A DNA stretch of 64,000 nucleotides. It comes from Senegalia massiliensis. GTDB lineage: Bacteria > Bacillota > Clostridia > Tissierellales > SIT17. Each line of letters begins with the position of its first letter. Position 1 is the stretch's first letter. A program made the position numbers and the translations under genes. This document shows, piece after piece, positions 1 through 7,176 of this stretch. Location of the stretch: assembly GCF_009911265.1 (NCBI RefSeq), contig NZ_QXXA01000013.1, positions 1 to 64,000 of the forward strand. Reading direction: 5' to 3'. The notes beneath the pieces are model-generated. The model was not told the DNA's origin. It did not search any database and saw only the letters and a list, made by a program, of their open reading frames with translations.

Positions 1-76
1 AAATAGCAATTTTTCAACTCTTTAGAGATATTTTTATATCTTTCAAAGGGTTTTTTTATTGCTAATTTATCAAATG
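1..76 (+). promoter_or_regulatory. Structured leader RNA, copy A (cut by window start)
   Basis: This is the third hairpin of a leader family that recurs at about 2.85, 5.04 and 18.98 kb. The outer arms TAGCAAT (4-10) and ATTGCTA (58-64) enclose a stem AACTCTTT/AAAGGGTT and an inner AGATAT/ATATCT stem, followed by a T run, so it resembles an intrinsic terminator inside a larger fold. The upstream promoter and first two hairpins lie outside the window. It ends in the recurring TATCAAATG motif (68-76), just before the ribosome binding site of the methyltransferase gene. Confidence 0.7.
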
Positions 77-113
77 ATATAACAATTTAAAAATTGAAAG
101 GGGAACTTTTAAA

Positions 114-1100
114 ATGAATCAAATTAAATTTGAAGATATTTTGGTAAACACCAAAGTATGTGAAATGATTAGCAGAAAAAAATCTAGGTCTTTAACTAAG
201 AAGATTTACGAAGTTGCAAATGCGAAAAGTGGTCCATTCAAAATGAGACATTTATACTCTGAACTTGAAGGAGAAAAGAAACACTCAATTAGAGCAAGAG
301 TTTATGAAAAACTTGGTATCTTATTTAAAAAAATCGCTAGAGATACATATGTAACTATTACTGAAAAAGGTAATGCTTGTATGGTTATTGAAGGTGATGG
401 ACTAGACTTATCTAATATCAAAGATAGCAGTATAGATACTGTATACTTTGACCCTCCTTGGAATGATAATAAATCTAATAAGGGTGGAAATCGTAATTTT
501 GCAACATATGAAACTGTTGATCTTAACATTTCTTTCTGGAAGGAAGTATCAAGAGTAGTTAAAGATAATCATTTTGTTATTGTAAATATGCCTTTTGAAA
601 ATGCGAATAACTATAAAATGATTTATAAATGGAAAATACAAGCGGAGGAATGTGGTTTACAGTATTACGCAAAAGTTCCTTGGGTGAAAGGAAACTTTAC
701 TGCGAATACAGGAAGAAATTCTAAAAATAAAGAAGAGCTAGTTTTCTTTACTAAAGGTAAAGCAAGAAAACTAAGGATAGACGCTAAAAAAAGTAAACTT
801 ACAGGTAAAGAACATTTTATGCGAGGTGCTGCAGGGATGTTACCAACTTGTTTTAATATTCAACCTCCAACCAGAAAGAATAGGATACATCCTTCTGAAA
901 AGCCTGTATCTTTACATGCAGAAGTTTTGAAGTATGTAATGAAGAAAGGCGAAGTAGTACTAGATATGTTCGCAGGAAGTGGCAATTTAGGCATTACTTG
1001 TTTAGAAGAAGGATATAACTGTATTCTGATAGAAAAGGCAAAAAAATATGTAGATTTAATGAAAGAAAATCTGCACTTAGAGTCCTTTGCTACTGTTTAA
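114..1100 (+). CDS. Class-beta DNA amino-methyltransferase (N6-adenine or N4-cytosine)
   Basis: The 328-residue protein probably transfers a methyl group from S-adenosylmethionine to an amino group of A or C in DNA. The catalytic motif DPPW (about residues 111-114) precedes the SAM-binding motif FAGSGN (about 284-289), with HPSEKPVSL just before the latter. This order (IV before X-I) is that of the beta class. The first 90 or so residues match nothing I recognise and may be a DNA-binding or target-recognition part. An AAAGGGGAA ribosome binding site supports the ATG at 114. No restriction endonuclease is adjacent, so it is probably a solitary enzyme protecting the element or regulating it. 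It shares the transcript of leader copy A with the antirestriction gene that follows. Base specificity cannot be told from sequence. Confidence 0.85.
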   Translation: MNQIKFEDILVNTKVCEMISRKKSRSLTKKIYEVANAKSGPFKMRHLYSELEGEKKHSIRARVYEKLGILFKKIARDTYVTITEKGNACMVIEGDGLDLSNIKDSSIDTVYFDPPWNDNKSNKGGNRNFATYETVDLNISFWKEVSRVVKDNHFVIVNMPFENANNYKMIYKWKIQAEECGLQYYAKVPWVKGNFTANTGRNSKNKEELVFFTKGKARKLRIDAKKSKLTGKEHFMRGAAGMLPTCFNIQPPTRKNRIHPSEKPVSLHAEVLKYVMKKGEVVLDMFAGSGNLGITCLEEGYNCILIEKAKKYVDLMKENLHLESFATV

Positions 1101-1118
1101 CAAATAGAAACAAAAAAA
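1101..1118 (+). repeat. Intergenic motif CAAATAGAAAC-A-tract, copy 1
   Basis: The sequence CAAATAGAAACAAAAAAA starts immediately after the stop codon. Related copies follow four other genes of the replication module, at 7084, 20619, 22447 and 23032. A TATCAAATG motif follows at 1124-1132, before the next ribosome binding site. Function unknown; a processing or protein-binding site in the mRNA is one possibility. Confidence 0.6.
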
Positions 1119-1169
1119 TAGTTTATCAAATGTAAAAAAGTAACTTTAAAAATGGAAGGTGTGTTTAAC

Positions 1170-2048
1170 TTGGCTAAGAAGAATGTATATGATTATGTAA
1201 CAGAAAGAATAATAAAACAATTAGAAGAAGGTACTATACCTTGGCAAAAACCTTGGAAGGGTGGTCTCCCAATTAATTATATTAGTAGAAAACCATATAG
1301 AGGTATTAATTTGACGTTATTGCCATATTCAGGAGAATACTTGACTTTTAAACAAGCTAAAAAGCTTGGTGCAACACTTAAAGAAGGAGAAAGCAAGAAT
1401 TGGCATATGGTAACTTTCTTTAAATTCAATGACTATAAGAAAGAAGTAGTTAATAAAAAAGGAGAAAAGGAAATCAAAATTAAAACCTACCCTATACTAA
1501 GATATTATAAGGTATATCATATTGATAGTTTTGATGGACTTGAAAGTAAATTGGATGTATCAGAACATGATCCGATAGAATCTGCTGAAGAAATATTAAA
1601 CAGATATTCGGAAGTACCTATTTATCATAAGGATAATAGAGCTTATTATCAACCCAAAAATGATGTTATTAATGTACCTAAAAAAGAATTATTTGAAACA
1701 ATAGAAGAATACTACAGTACTGCTTTTCATGAAATGGTACATAGTACAGGACATGAAGAAAGATTGGATAGATTTACTAACACAGACCAATTTCAATTTG
1801 GCTCCGAATCTTATTCATTTGAGGAACTAGTAGCTGAATTAGGTTCATCTATGCTATGTGGAATAGCAGGAATTGAAGATGTAACTATTGATAACTCTGC
1901 ATCATACATTAAAGGGTGGTTATCTAAGCTAAAAAATGATAAACATCTAATTGTTAAAGCATCATCACAGGCACAAAAAGCTTGTGATTATATACAGAAT
2001 TTATCTAGTCAACAAAATATAAAAGAAGTTAATGAAAATGTAGCATAG
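1170..2048 (+). CDS. ArdC-like antirestriction protein / zincin metallopeptidase
   Basis: The protein has the two-part layout of the plasmid ArdC family. An N-terminal ssDNA-binding domain of about 130 residues contains IPWQKPWKGG and YRGINLTLL. A C-terminal zinc-metallopeptidase-like domain carries HExxH (AFHEMVHSTGH) followed by the helix EELVAEL, which supplies the third ligand. Family members protect incoming plasmid DNA from restriction during establishment. I place the start at TTG 1170, because GGAAGGTGTG is six bases upstream. The ATG at 1152 overlaps that ribosome binding site and has none of its own, but it is in frame and would add six residues. The gene follows the methyltransferase by about 70 bases, so two anti-restriction functions appear to share one operon. 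Confidence 0.85.
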   Translation: MAKKNVYDYVTERIIKQLEEGTIPWQKPWKGGLPINYISRKPYRGINLTLLPYSGEYLTFKQAKKLGATLKEGESKNWHMVTFFKFNDYKKEVVNKKGEKEIKIKTYPILRYYKVYHIDSFDGLESKLDVSEHDPIESAEEILNRYSEVPIYHKDNRAYYQPKNDVINVPKKELFETIEEYYSTAFHEMVHSTGHEERLDRFTNTDQFQFGSESYSFEELVAELGSSMLCGIAGIEDVTIDNSASYIKGWLSKLKNDKHLIVKASSQAQKACDYIQNLSSQQNIKEVNENVA

Positions 2049-2128
2049 ATACAGTTGGTTACTGTTTTACTAATAATAATATGATATGAACGGATAAATA
2101 TTAGTATTATTAAAGGATATGCTTAAAA

Positions 2129-2167
2129 CAACTCTTATACCTTTAAAGGTATAAGAGTTGTTTTTTT
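2129..2167 (+). terminator. Intrinsic terminator
   Basis: A perfect 16-bp stem (CAACTCTTATACCTTT and its complement) is followed by seven T. It closes the methyltransferase-ArdC operon. Confidence 0.9.
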
Positions 2168-2255
2168 ATGCTCTGTATATATTGTTTGCAATATCTAGAT
2201 TAATTGTTAGTAATATGAAATATATGATATAATATATATAGAGAGAGGTGATATT

Positions 2256-2810
2256 ATGGATAAAGAAAAAATAGATATAATACAAGAAAAATTACAAATT
2301 AGTAATATAGATAATATAAAAAAGACTAAGCAATACAATAAAATGAAGAAAATTATGGTTAATGAATTTATATTATTTATACCTATTATTTTTATTTTAC
2401 TTTTCTATTTTAAAATAGAACCTTTATTAGTAGGTTGGATATTAATAATTAATATTGCAGTATTTAATTTTATAGAATTAAAAGAGAGATACTACTCAGT
2501 GGGAAATATGTTGAATAAGAATTTTAGTTATAATAATATACAAAGCAAATTATTATCTACCAATAAAAAAGATATAAATTTAGAAAAGAAAGTTAAACGA
2601 CTTAAAATAGAAAAGAGTATATTTATAATATTCTATATTTTATTTTCTCTACTTTCTATATCAATATTTATTGCTGCTATAACAAATGAAGTTAATATAT
2701 ATATGATTAGTTTTAGTATATGGTTAATAGCACTGAATGTTTTCCACTATAAAAATGTGAGAAGAAGATTAAAACACTATGAAGTTTTAACTATTTTAAA
2801 AAATAAATAA
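2256..2810 (+). CDS. Four-helix membrane protein, function unknown
   Basis: This 184-residue protein has a charged N-terminus of about 35 residues and two pairs of hydrophobic segments (about 36-72 and 119-163) separated by a lysine-rich loop that is probably cytoplasmic. The start has a clear site, GAGAGAGGTGA, six bases before ATG. A promoter-like TATAAT lies about 30 bases upstream, directly behind the preceding terminator, so it is a separate unit. The next leader promoter begins just after its stop. I do not recognise a family. Confidence 0.6.
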   Translation: MDKEKIDIIQEKLQISNIDNIKKTKQYNKMKKIMVNEFILFIPIIFILLFYFKIEPLLVGWILIINIAVFNFIELKERYYSVGNMLNKNFSYNNIQSKLLSTNKKDINLEKKVKRLKIEKSIFIIFYILFSLLSISIFIAAITNEVNIYMISFSIWLIALNVFHYKNVRRRLKHYEVLTILKNK

Positions 2811-2817
2811 ATTATAC

Positions 2818-2847
2818 TTGCAAGAGTTAATACTAAACTGATATAAT
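2818..2847 (+). promoter_or_regulatory. Promoter of leader copy B
   Basis: TTGCAA (2818-2823), an 18-bp spacer and TATAAT (2842-2847). The -10 and following bases (ATATAATTAA, then an A-rich ACAAATAAATAC stretch) are nearly identical in copies C and D. Confidence 0.75.
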
Positions 2848-2849
2848 TA

Positions 2850-3033
2850 ATATATACAACAAATAAATACAAAAAAACCGAGCATATATTTGTATCGGTG
2901 GCATTTATCAAATTTAATAATAGGTTAGATTATCTATTATTACACGTTTTAAAAATGAAATAGCAATTTTTCAACTCTTTAGAGATATTTTTATATCTTT
3001 CAAAGGGTTTTTTTATTGCTAATTTATCAAATG
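2850..3033 (+). promoter_or_regulatory. Structured leader RNA, copy B
   Basis: Three hairpins occur in order. The first is ACCGA/TCGGT (2877-2899), followed by GGCATTTATCAAAT. The second is AATAATAG/CTATTATT (2917-2941). The third is the long TAGCAAT/ATTGCTA structure (2961-3021), whose inner AACTCTTT/AAAGGGTT stem runs into seven T. The element ends in TATCAAATG (3025-3033). A tiny frame with its own GAGGGAGGG site (ATG at 3046, four codons) follows before the 3109 gene. Confidence 0.75.
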
Positions 3034-3108
3034 AGGGAGGGCAGTATGAAAAAGTTTTAAGGGTTTATTAATTGAACGATTTGTTTTTTAAAAAGGAGGA
3101 TTTGACAA

Positions 3109-3336
3109 ATGGACAAGAAAAAAAGGGATAGTTTAGATGACACTATTGAAAAATTAGAGAGGATCAAGATTTTATATAGTGTTGTAAGAGTACCAATTTA
3201 TATACTAGTAGTAGTATTATTACTTTCTAGTATATTCACTAATAACAGGCTACATTTATTTATGTTATTAACTATTGTTGGTTTGGATTTTGTGATTAAA
3301 AACAGAATCAAAATATTTAAAACCCTTACATACTAA
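3109..3336 (+). CDS. Small membrane protein, unknown
   Basis: A 75-residue protein with a strongly charged N-terminus (MDKKKRDSLDD) and two hydrophobic segments (about 27-44 and 49-60). It has a good ribosome binding site, AAAGGAGG. It is the first gene after leader copy B and lies in the transcript that ends with the clamp gene. I do not recognise it. Confidence 0.6.
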   Translation: MDKKKRDSLDDTIEKLERIKILYSVVRVPIYILVVVLLLSSIFTNNRLHLFMLLTIVGLDFVIKNRIKIFKTLTY

Positions 3337-3345
3337 TTTACCCTG

Positions 3346-3395
3346 CTTGGGAGGAAATATTATAAACTCCCAAGTGATGAGTTTATATATTCCTC
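3346..3395 (+). promoter_or_regulatory. Two mutually exclusive hairpins between genes
   Basis: CTTGGGAG (3346-3353) can pair with CTCCCAAG (3367-3374). Alternatively, bases 3351-3369 (GAGGAAATATTATAAACTC) can pair, with two small bulges, with 3379-3395. Both folds use 3367-3369, so they exclude each other. This resembles a switch or a differential-expression element, but no ligand domain is recognised. Confidence 0.4.
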
Positions 3396-3446
3396 TATTA
3401 GTAGTGGTTAGATTAGAATACACCACCATTCAAAGGGGGAATTTAT

Positions 3447-3707
3447 ATGGCTCAAATTATCCAATTATTTGATATTATTTCAAAATGGTTTGTAAGTCAT
3501 GGAGCTACTATAACAATATGGGGCAGTATTGGTATTTTATTTTTATCAATGATTGCATATATGGCTTGGCATTTTCTTAGTGAAATTTTCAAAGCTTTAG
3601 GAAATGTTTCAAAACATTATGGTAGAAAAAGTAGCAATTTTATTTATCGGGTTTTTAAAGTGGATAATCCAGATTATAATGACGATGAAGATAATGGCCA
3701 AACCTAG
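3447..3707 (+). CDS. Small single-pass membrane protein, unknown
   Basis: An 86-residue protein with one long hydrophobic stretch (about 20-45), then a basic region and an acidic tail (DNPDYNDDEDNGQT). The ribosome binding site is AAAGGGGGAA. It lies between the 75-residue membrane protein and dnaN in the copy B transcript. No family recognised. Confidence 0.55.
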   Translation: MAQIIQLFDIISKWFVSHGATITIWGSIGILFLSMIAYMAWHFLSEIFKALGNVSKHYGRKSSNFIYRVFKVDNPDYNDDEDNGQT

Positions 3708-3719
3708 TTTTTCAAATTT

Positions 3720-3745
3720 AGAAGGAGAATATTGTTTCTCCTTCT
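3720..3745 (+). promoter_or_regulatory. Intergenic hairpin AGAAGGAGA/TCTCCTTCT
   Basis: A 9-bp stem directly after the 3447 gene, followed by TTTTTCAAATG and then the dnaN ribosome binding site. There is no long T run. Comparable hairpins followed by CAAAT sit at 5620 and 21582. Confidence 0.45.
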
Positions 3746-3797
3746 ATTAATTTTTCAAATGTAAGAATAAAATTTAAAAATGAAAGGTGTGTTTTAC

Positions 3798-4907
3798 ATG
3801 AAAATCATAGTAAGTCAAAAGGAATTAGCAAAAGGAATAAAATCAGTAGCAAGAGGGGTAAGTGCTAAAACATCTCTACCAATATTACAAGGGATAAAGA
3901 TTGTTGCTAAGTCAGATTATTTGTTTTTGACAGGAACAAATTTAGATTTAACAATAGAAACTAAAATTTCTTGTGAAATTATTAAAGAAGGTGGTTGTGT
4001 TTTAGATGCAAAAATGCTATCAAGTATTATATCAAAATTACCTTCTGATGATATTACTATTTCAGTAGAAGATGGAAATGCTATAATAACAAACTCAACT
4101 TCAAAGTTTGAGTTATTAACAGAAAATGTTATGGAATTTCCAGAGCCTAACATAGCAACTGATGGTAATGAAATAGAGATAGAAACTGACATCTTACTGG
4201 AATGCATAAGGAAAGTTTTCTCTGCTATTTCTGATGATAATACTAGACCAATTCTTACAGGGGCAAAAGTAGAAATTGAAAATAATACTTTAACTTTTGT
4301 TGCATTAGATGGGTATAGACTTGCATATAAATCTGCTATAGTTAATTATGATGGCACTTTAGATGCAGTAATACCTAAAGCAGTACTAAATGAAATCAAT
4401 AGAATATTAACTACTTCTAAAGATATAGAAGATACTCATGTTACAATATCTAGTAATCTAGCAACTTTCAGATTAGAGAACACAAGAATATCAACTAGAC
4501 TTTTAGAAGGACAATTTATTGATTATAAACAGTTATTAAAAGATACTGCAAAGACAGTTGTTACTGTTAATGTTAACGAATTAAAAAATTCTATTGAAAG
4601 AGCAACAATATTAGGTAAGAACACTGCAAACAATTTAGTTAAATTAAGTTTCGCAGATGGAAAAGTTACTATTAAATCTAATTCTGAGATTGGAAAATCA
4701 GTTGAAGAGTTAGAAACTGAAAAATTTGTAGGTGAAGATACAATTATAGCTTTTAATTCTATGTATTTATTAGATGGAATTAAAGGTATAAATTCCAATG
4801 AAGTTAAACTATATATAGATTCAAGCGTTCAACCTATGATAATGAGAGAGAGTGAAGATGAAAAATCTTCTATTTACCTAGTATTACCTGTAAGATTAAA
4901 TAATTAA
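3798..4907 (+). CDS. dnaN: DNA polymerase III sliding clamp (beta subunit)
   Basis: This 369-residue protein has the usual clamp length. Its ends are typical: MKIIVSQKELAKGI...SLPILQGI at the start and the C-terminal YLVLPVRLN. The clamp encircles DNA as a dimer and tethers polymerases and other clients. I use ATG 3798, because GAAAGGTGTG is six bases upstream. The ATG at 3780 overlaps that site and would only add MKGVFY. Few plasmids carry their own clamp; here several neighbouring proteins end in clamp-binding peptides, so it probably serves a plasmid-specific replisome. A strong terminator follows. Confidence 0.95.
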   Translation: MKIIVSQKELAKGIKSVARGVSAKTSLPILQGIKIVAKSDYLFLTGTNLDLTIETKISCEIIKEGGCVLDAKMLSSIISKLPSDDITISVEDGNAIITNSTSKFELLTENVMEFPEPNIATDGNEIEIETDILLECIRKVFSAISDDNTRPILTGAKVEIENNTLTFVALDGYRLAYKSAIVNYDGTLDAVIPKAVLNEINRILTTSKDIEDTHVTISSNLATFRLENTRISTRLLEGQFIDYKQLLKDTAKTVVTVNVNELKNSIERATILGKNTANNLVKLSFADGKVTIKSNSEIGKSVEELETEKFVGEDTIIAFNSMYLLDGIKGINSNEVKLYIDSSVQPMIMRESEDEKSSIYLVLPVRLNN

Positions 4908-4948
4908 AAAAAGACTTACTTCTATCTCAATAGAAGTAAGTCTTTTTA
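4906..4948 (+). terminator. Intrinsic terminator after dnaN
   Basis: A stem of about 17 bp, AAAAGACTTACTTCTAT with its complement, 5-base loop, then T5. It can function on either strand. Confidence 0.9.
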
Positions 4949-5001
4949 ACTAATTAACATTATAAAATTCACCAATTTATTATGTATTAATATTATATCT
5001 A

Positions 5002-5030
5002 TTGTGTCATAGCTTATATAATGTTATAAT
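5002..5030 (+). promoter_or_regulatory. Promoter of leader copy C
   Basis: TTGTGT (5002-5007), 17-bp spacer, TATAAT (5025-5030), followed by the conserved ACAAATAAATAC start region. Confidence 0.75.
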
Positions 5031-5034
5031 TAAT

Positions 5035-5212
5035 GTATACAACAAATAAATACAAAAAAACCGATCATATATTTGGTCGGTGGCATTTATCAAATTTAAT
5101 AATAGGTTAGATTATCTATTATTACCGTTTTAAAAATGAAATAGCAATTTTTCAACTCTTTAGAGATATTTTTATATCTTTCAAGGAGTTTTTTTATTGC
5201 TAAATTTATCAA
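5035..5212 (+). promoter_or_regulatory. Structured leader RNA, copy C
   Basis: It has the same three hairpins as copy B. The first stem differs and is longer here (ACCGATC with GGTCGGT, including one G-T pair). The second is AATAATAG (5098-5105) with CTATTATT (5116-5123). The third spans TAGCAAT (5142-5148) to ATTGCTA (5196-5202), with AACTCTTT facing AAGGAGTT. Sequence changes that keep pairing argue for a selected RNA structure. The ATG in TATCAAATGAAAGGTGTG that follows opens a five-codon frame ending before the real start at 5233. Confidence 0.75.
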
Positions 5213-5232
5213 ATGAAAGGTGTGTTTTAAAA

Positions 5233-5607
5233 ATGACAACTATATTAAAGGGAACTAGTAGAAAGAGAAAGGTAAAAGGCAATTTTAGATTCAGAACTTT
5301 TATTACTATAAGTGTTTTATTTATAGGATTATTAATAGTTAATAAAGGTACTTTCACATTATTTCAACAGAAAGATTATGAAGAAACTGCTGAAATAATG
5401 GCTAATTTTATGGTTGCTGAATATGAAAGACAATCAGAAAATGGAAAAGTAGACATGAATAAAATTGTTTCAATGGCTGAAAAGCTAGATGATACAAATT
5501 CTCTTTCTGTAAACTATTCAGATAGCTCATATATGGATAGAGTTACTATAACTTTTTCTCTTGATGGTGGAAAAACTATCAAGTATAAAGATTTAAAACT
5601 AAACTAG
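5233..5607 (+). CDS. Membrane-anchored small protein, unknown
   Basis: A 124-residue protein starting at ATG 5233 behind AAAGGTGTG. A very basic N-terminus (GTSRKRKVKGNFRFR) precedes one membrane segment (about 24-42). The remainder, about 80 residues, is probably outside the cell. It is first in the copy C operon, ahead of the methyltransferase-like protein and helicase. I do not recognise a family. Confidence 0.6.
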   Translation: MTTILKGTSRKRKVKGNFRFRTFITISVLFIGLLIVNKGTFTLFQQKDYEETAEIMANFMVAEYERQSENGKVDMNKIVSMAEKLDDTNSLSVNYSDSSYMDRVTITFSLDGGKTIKYKDLKLN

Positions 5608-5619
5608 TTTCTAATTAAT

Positions 5620-5645
5620 AGAGAGAATAAATATTTATTCTCTCT
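5620..5645 (+). promoter_or_regulatory. Intergenic perfect hairpin
   Basis: AGAGAGAATAAAT and its exact complement form a 26-base palindrome. TTTTTCAAAT and AAGGAGG follow. It lacks a long T tract, so it is more likely an RNA-stability or translational element than a terminator. Confidence 0.5.
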
Positions 5646-5675
5646 TAGTTTTTCAAATTTAAGGAGGTTTTAAAA

Positions 5676-5837
5676 ATGGCAAAAATATTTGGATGTATAC
5701 CTTATTCCAATTTTAAAGAAAAGGTACAAATAACAAAAAATATGAATGAAAAGCATAATAATAAAGTTAAGTTTCAATTTGAAGATAATTTTATTTACTA
5801 TGAGTTTTTCTTAAAAAGTGCTTTAGAAATAATTTAG
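5676..5837 (+). CDS. Small hypothetical protein (53 aa)
   Basis: A 53-codon frame starts with ATG nine bases after a strong AAGGAGG site and ends before the next gene's leader. The product begins MAKIFGCIPYSNFK and has mixed, soluble-looking composition. The ribosome binding site and spacing are the main support. Function unknown. Confidence 0.55.
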   Translation: MAKIFGCIPYSNFKEKVQITKNMNEKHNNKVKFQFEDNFIYYEFFLKSALEII

Positions 5838-5900
5838 ACACAAATTTATTAGTTTATTAAATGATTAGAGAATTTTTCAAATGTGAGAGGGGATTTTAAA

Positions 5901-7052
5901 ATGACAATAGGAAATATTACTAACAAATTTCATAGGACAAAGTATAATGATGCAAAGTATGGTTTTTATCCAACACCATCTGAGATAGTTGAAAAGGAAA
6001 TGCAACTAATTTCATTTATAGGGGTATCCAAAGATACACCGATACCTATGTGCGATTTCTCTGGAGGTATAGGAGAACAATTATATACAATGCATAATTA
6101 CTTATCAGAAAAAGAAGGTTTAACTCCTGTATCTTATTTTAATGAGTTACATAGTGAAAGATACCAACAAGCTAGAATTAATTATAGTGGAGTTGATAAT
6201 TTCCATATGTGTAGCTCTGATCTATTTAGGCTTAAATGTAGACATAAGAGTGGTAAAAGATATGACTCTAGCGTTATGAGTATTATTAGAAACAATAGTC
6301 CATATGGGGAAACTGTCCAATATGGTCAAAAGGTTAGATTAGAAGAAATCTTCTTTGTAGAGAATGATAGATACTTAGTACCTAATGGAATACACATTAT
6401 TGAATTCCCAACTACAACACTTATTAATAATATTAATCTTTTAAGAAGAATCACTTATAGATATAAAGATATTAATATCTTTAGACTACCAAGACACATT
6501 ATGAAGAAAAAACATAATGCACAAGTTCAACAAATAGTCTTATTTGGGGTTAAGAAGAAGAAAAACTCTAATGATAAAGAACTAGCACAACAGTTACATG
6601 AACAATTAAAGCTAGGGAAGATCAAAGATATTACAGAGATTAATGAGCCGATATATTTCTTATCTGATGAAATAGTTAAGAAGGCTAAAGAGGTAACTGT
6701 ATATAGAGATGGGACAGTAAACGATATTACACTCACCAATGGTCTTAATAATGAATTAGATAGTCTTTTAAAGAAAGATAAAGACACAGATTTATTAAAT
6801 AAGAATATACAAGCTGATAAGGAAAGTATTGGGATAATAGAAAAGAAGATAGGTCATAGAGCATTAGACTTAGCTTCTGGAAAATTTAATGATGTGCAAG
6901 GAAATGTACTGATCTATGGTTATTCTGGAAAAAGAATAGATACAAAAGTTGAAATGGATGAAGATACTGAAATTACAACTGAAACTGAGGTTATTGTATC
7001 TGGAATAGAAATAACTAATAAGAATGGAACAATCCTTAGAAAAGAAAGTTAA
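5901..7052 (+). CDS. Methyltransferase-like protein with degenerate NPPY motif
   Basis: The 383-residue protein resembles plasmid and phage proteins with a class I methyltransferase fold. It has YGFYPTPSEIVEK near the start, a SAM-site-like DFSGGIGEQL (about 46-55), and IRNNSPYGE (about 131-139), where catalytic NPPY would be expected. Replacement of the first proline by serine makes activity uncertain. I place the start at ATG 5901 after GAGAGGGGA. It is followed by the giant helicase gene in the same transcript; methyltransferase-like plus helicase pairs are known from phage antirestriction systems, but that role is only an inference here. Confidence 0.6.
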   Translation: MTIGNITNKFHRTKYNDAKYGFYPTPSEIVEKEMQLISFIGVSKDTPIPMCDFSGGIGEQLYTMHNYLSEKEGLTPVSYFNELHSERYQQARINYSGVDNFHMCSSDLFRLKCRHKSGKRYDSSVMSIIRNNSPYGETVQYGQKVRLEEIFFVENDRYLVPNGIHIIEFPTTTLINNINLLRRITYRYKDINIFRLPRHIMKKKHNAQVQQIVLFGVKKKKNSNDKELAQQLHEQLKLGKIKDITEINEPIYFLSDEIVKKAKEVTVYRDGTVNDITLTNGLNNELDSLLKKDKDTDLLNKNIQADKESIGIIEKKIGHRALDLASGKFNDVQGNVLIYGYSGKRIDTKVEMDEDTEITTETEVIVSGIEITNKNGTILRKES

Positions 7053-7083
7053 TGAACAGTTTTTAATAGCTTATCAAATTAAA

Positions 7084-7101
7084 CAAATAGAAATGAAAAA
7101 A
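7084..7101 (+). repeat. Intergenic motif CAAATAGAAAC-A-tract, copy 2
   Basis: CAAATAGAAATGAAAAAA, about 30 bases after the 5901 gene, flanked by TTATCAAAT motifs on both sides (about 7071 and 7105). Confidence 0.5.
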
Positions 7102-7176
7102 TTAGCTTATCAAATGTTTTATTAATATTGATTAATCAATTTAGGAAATTTCTCAAATGAAAGGTGTGTTTATTAC

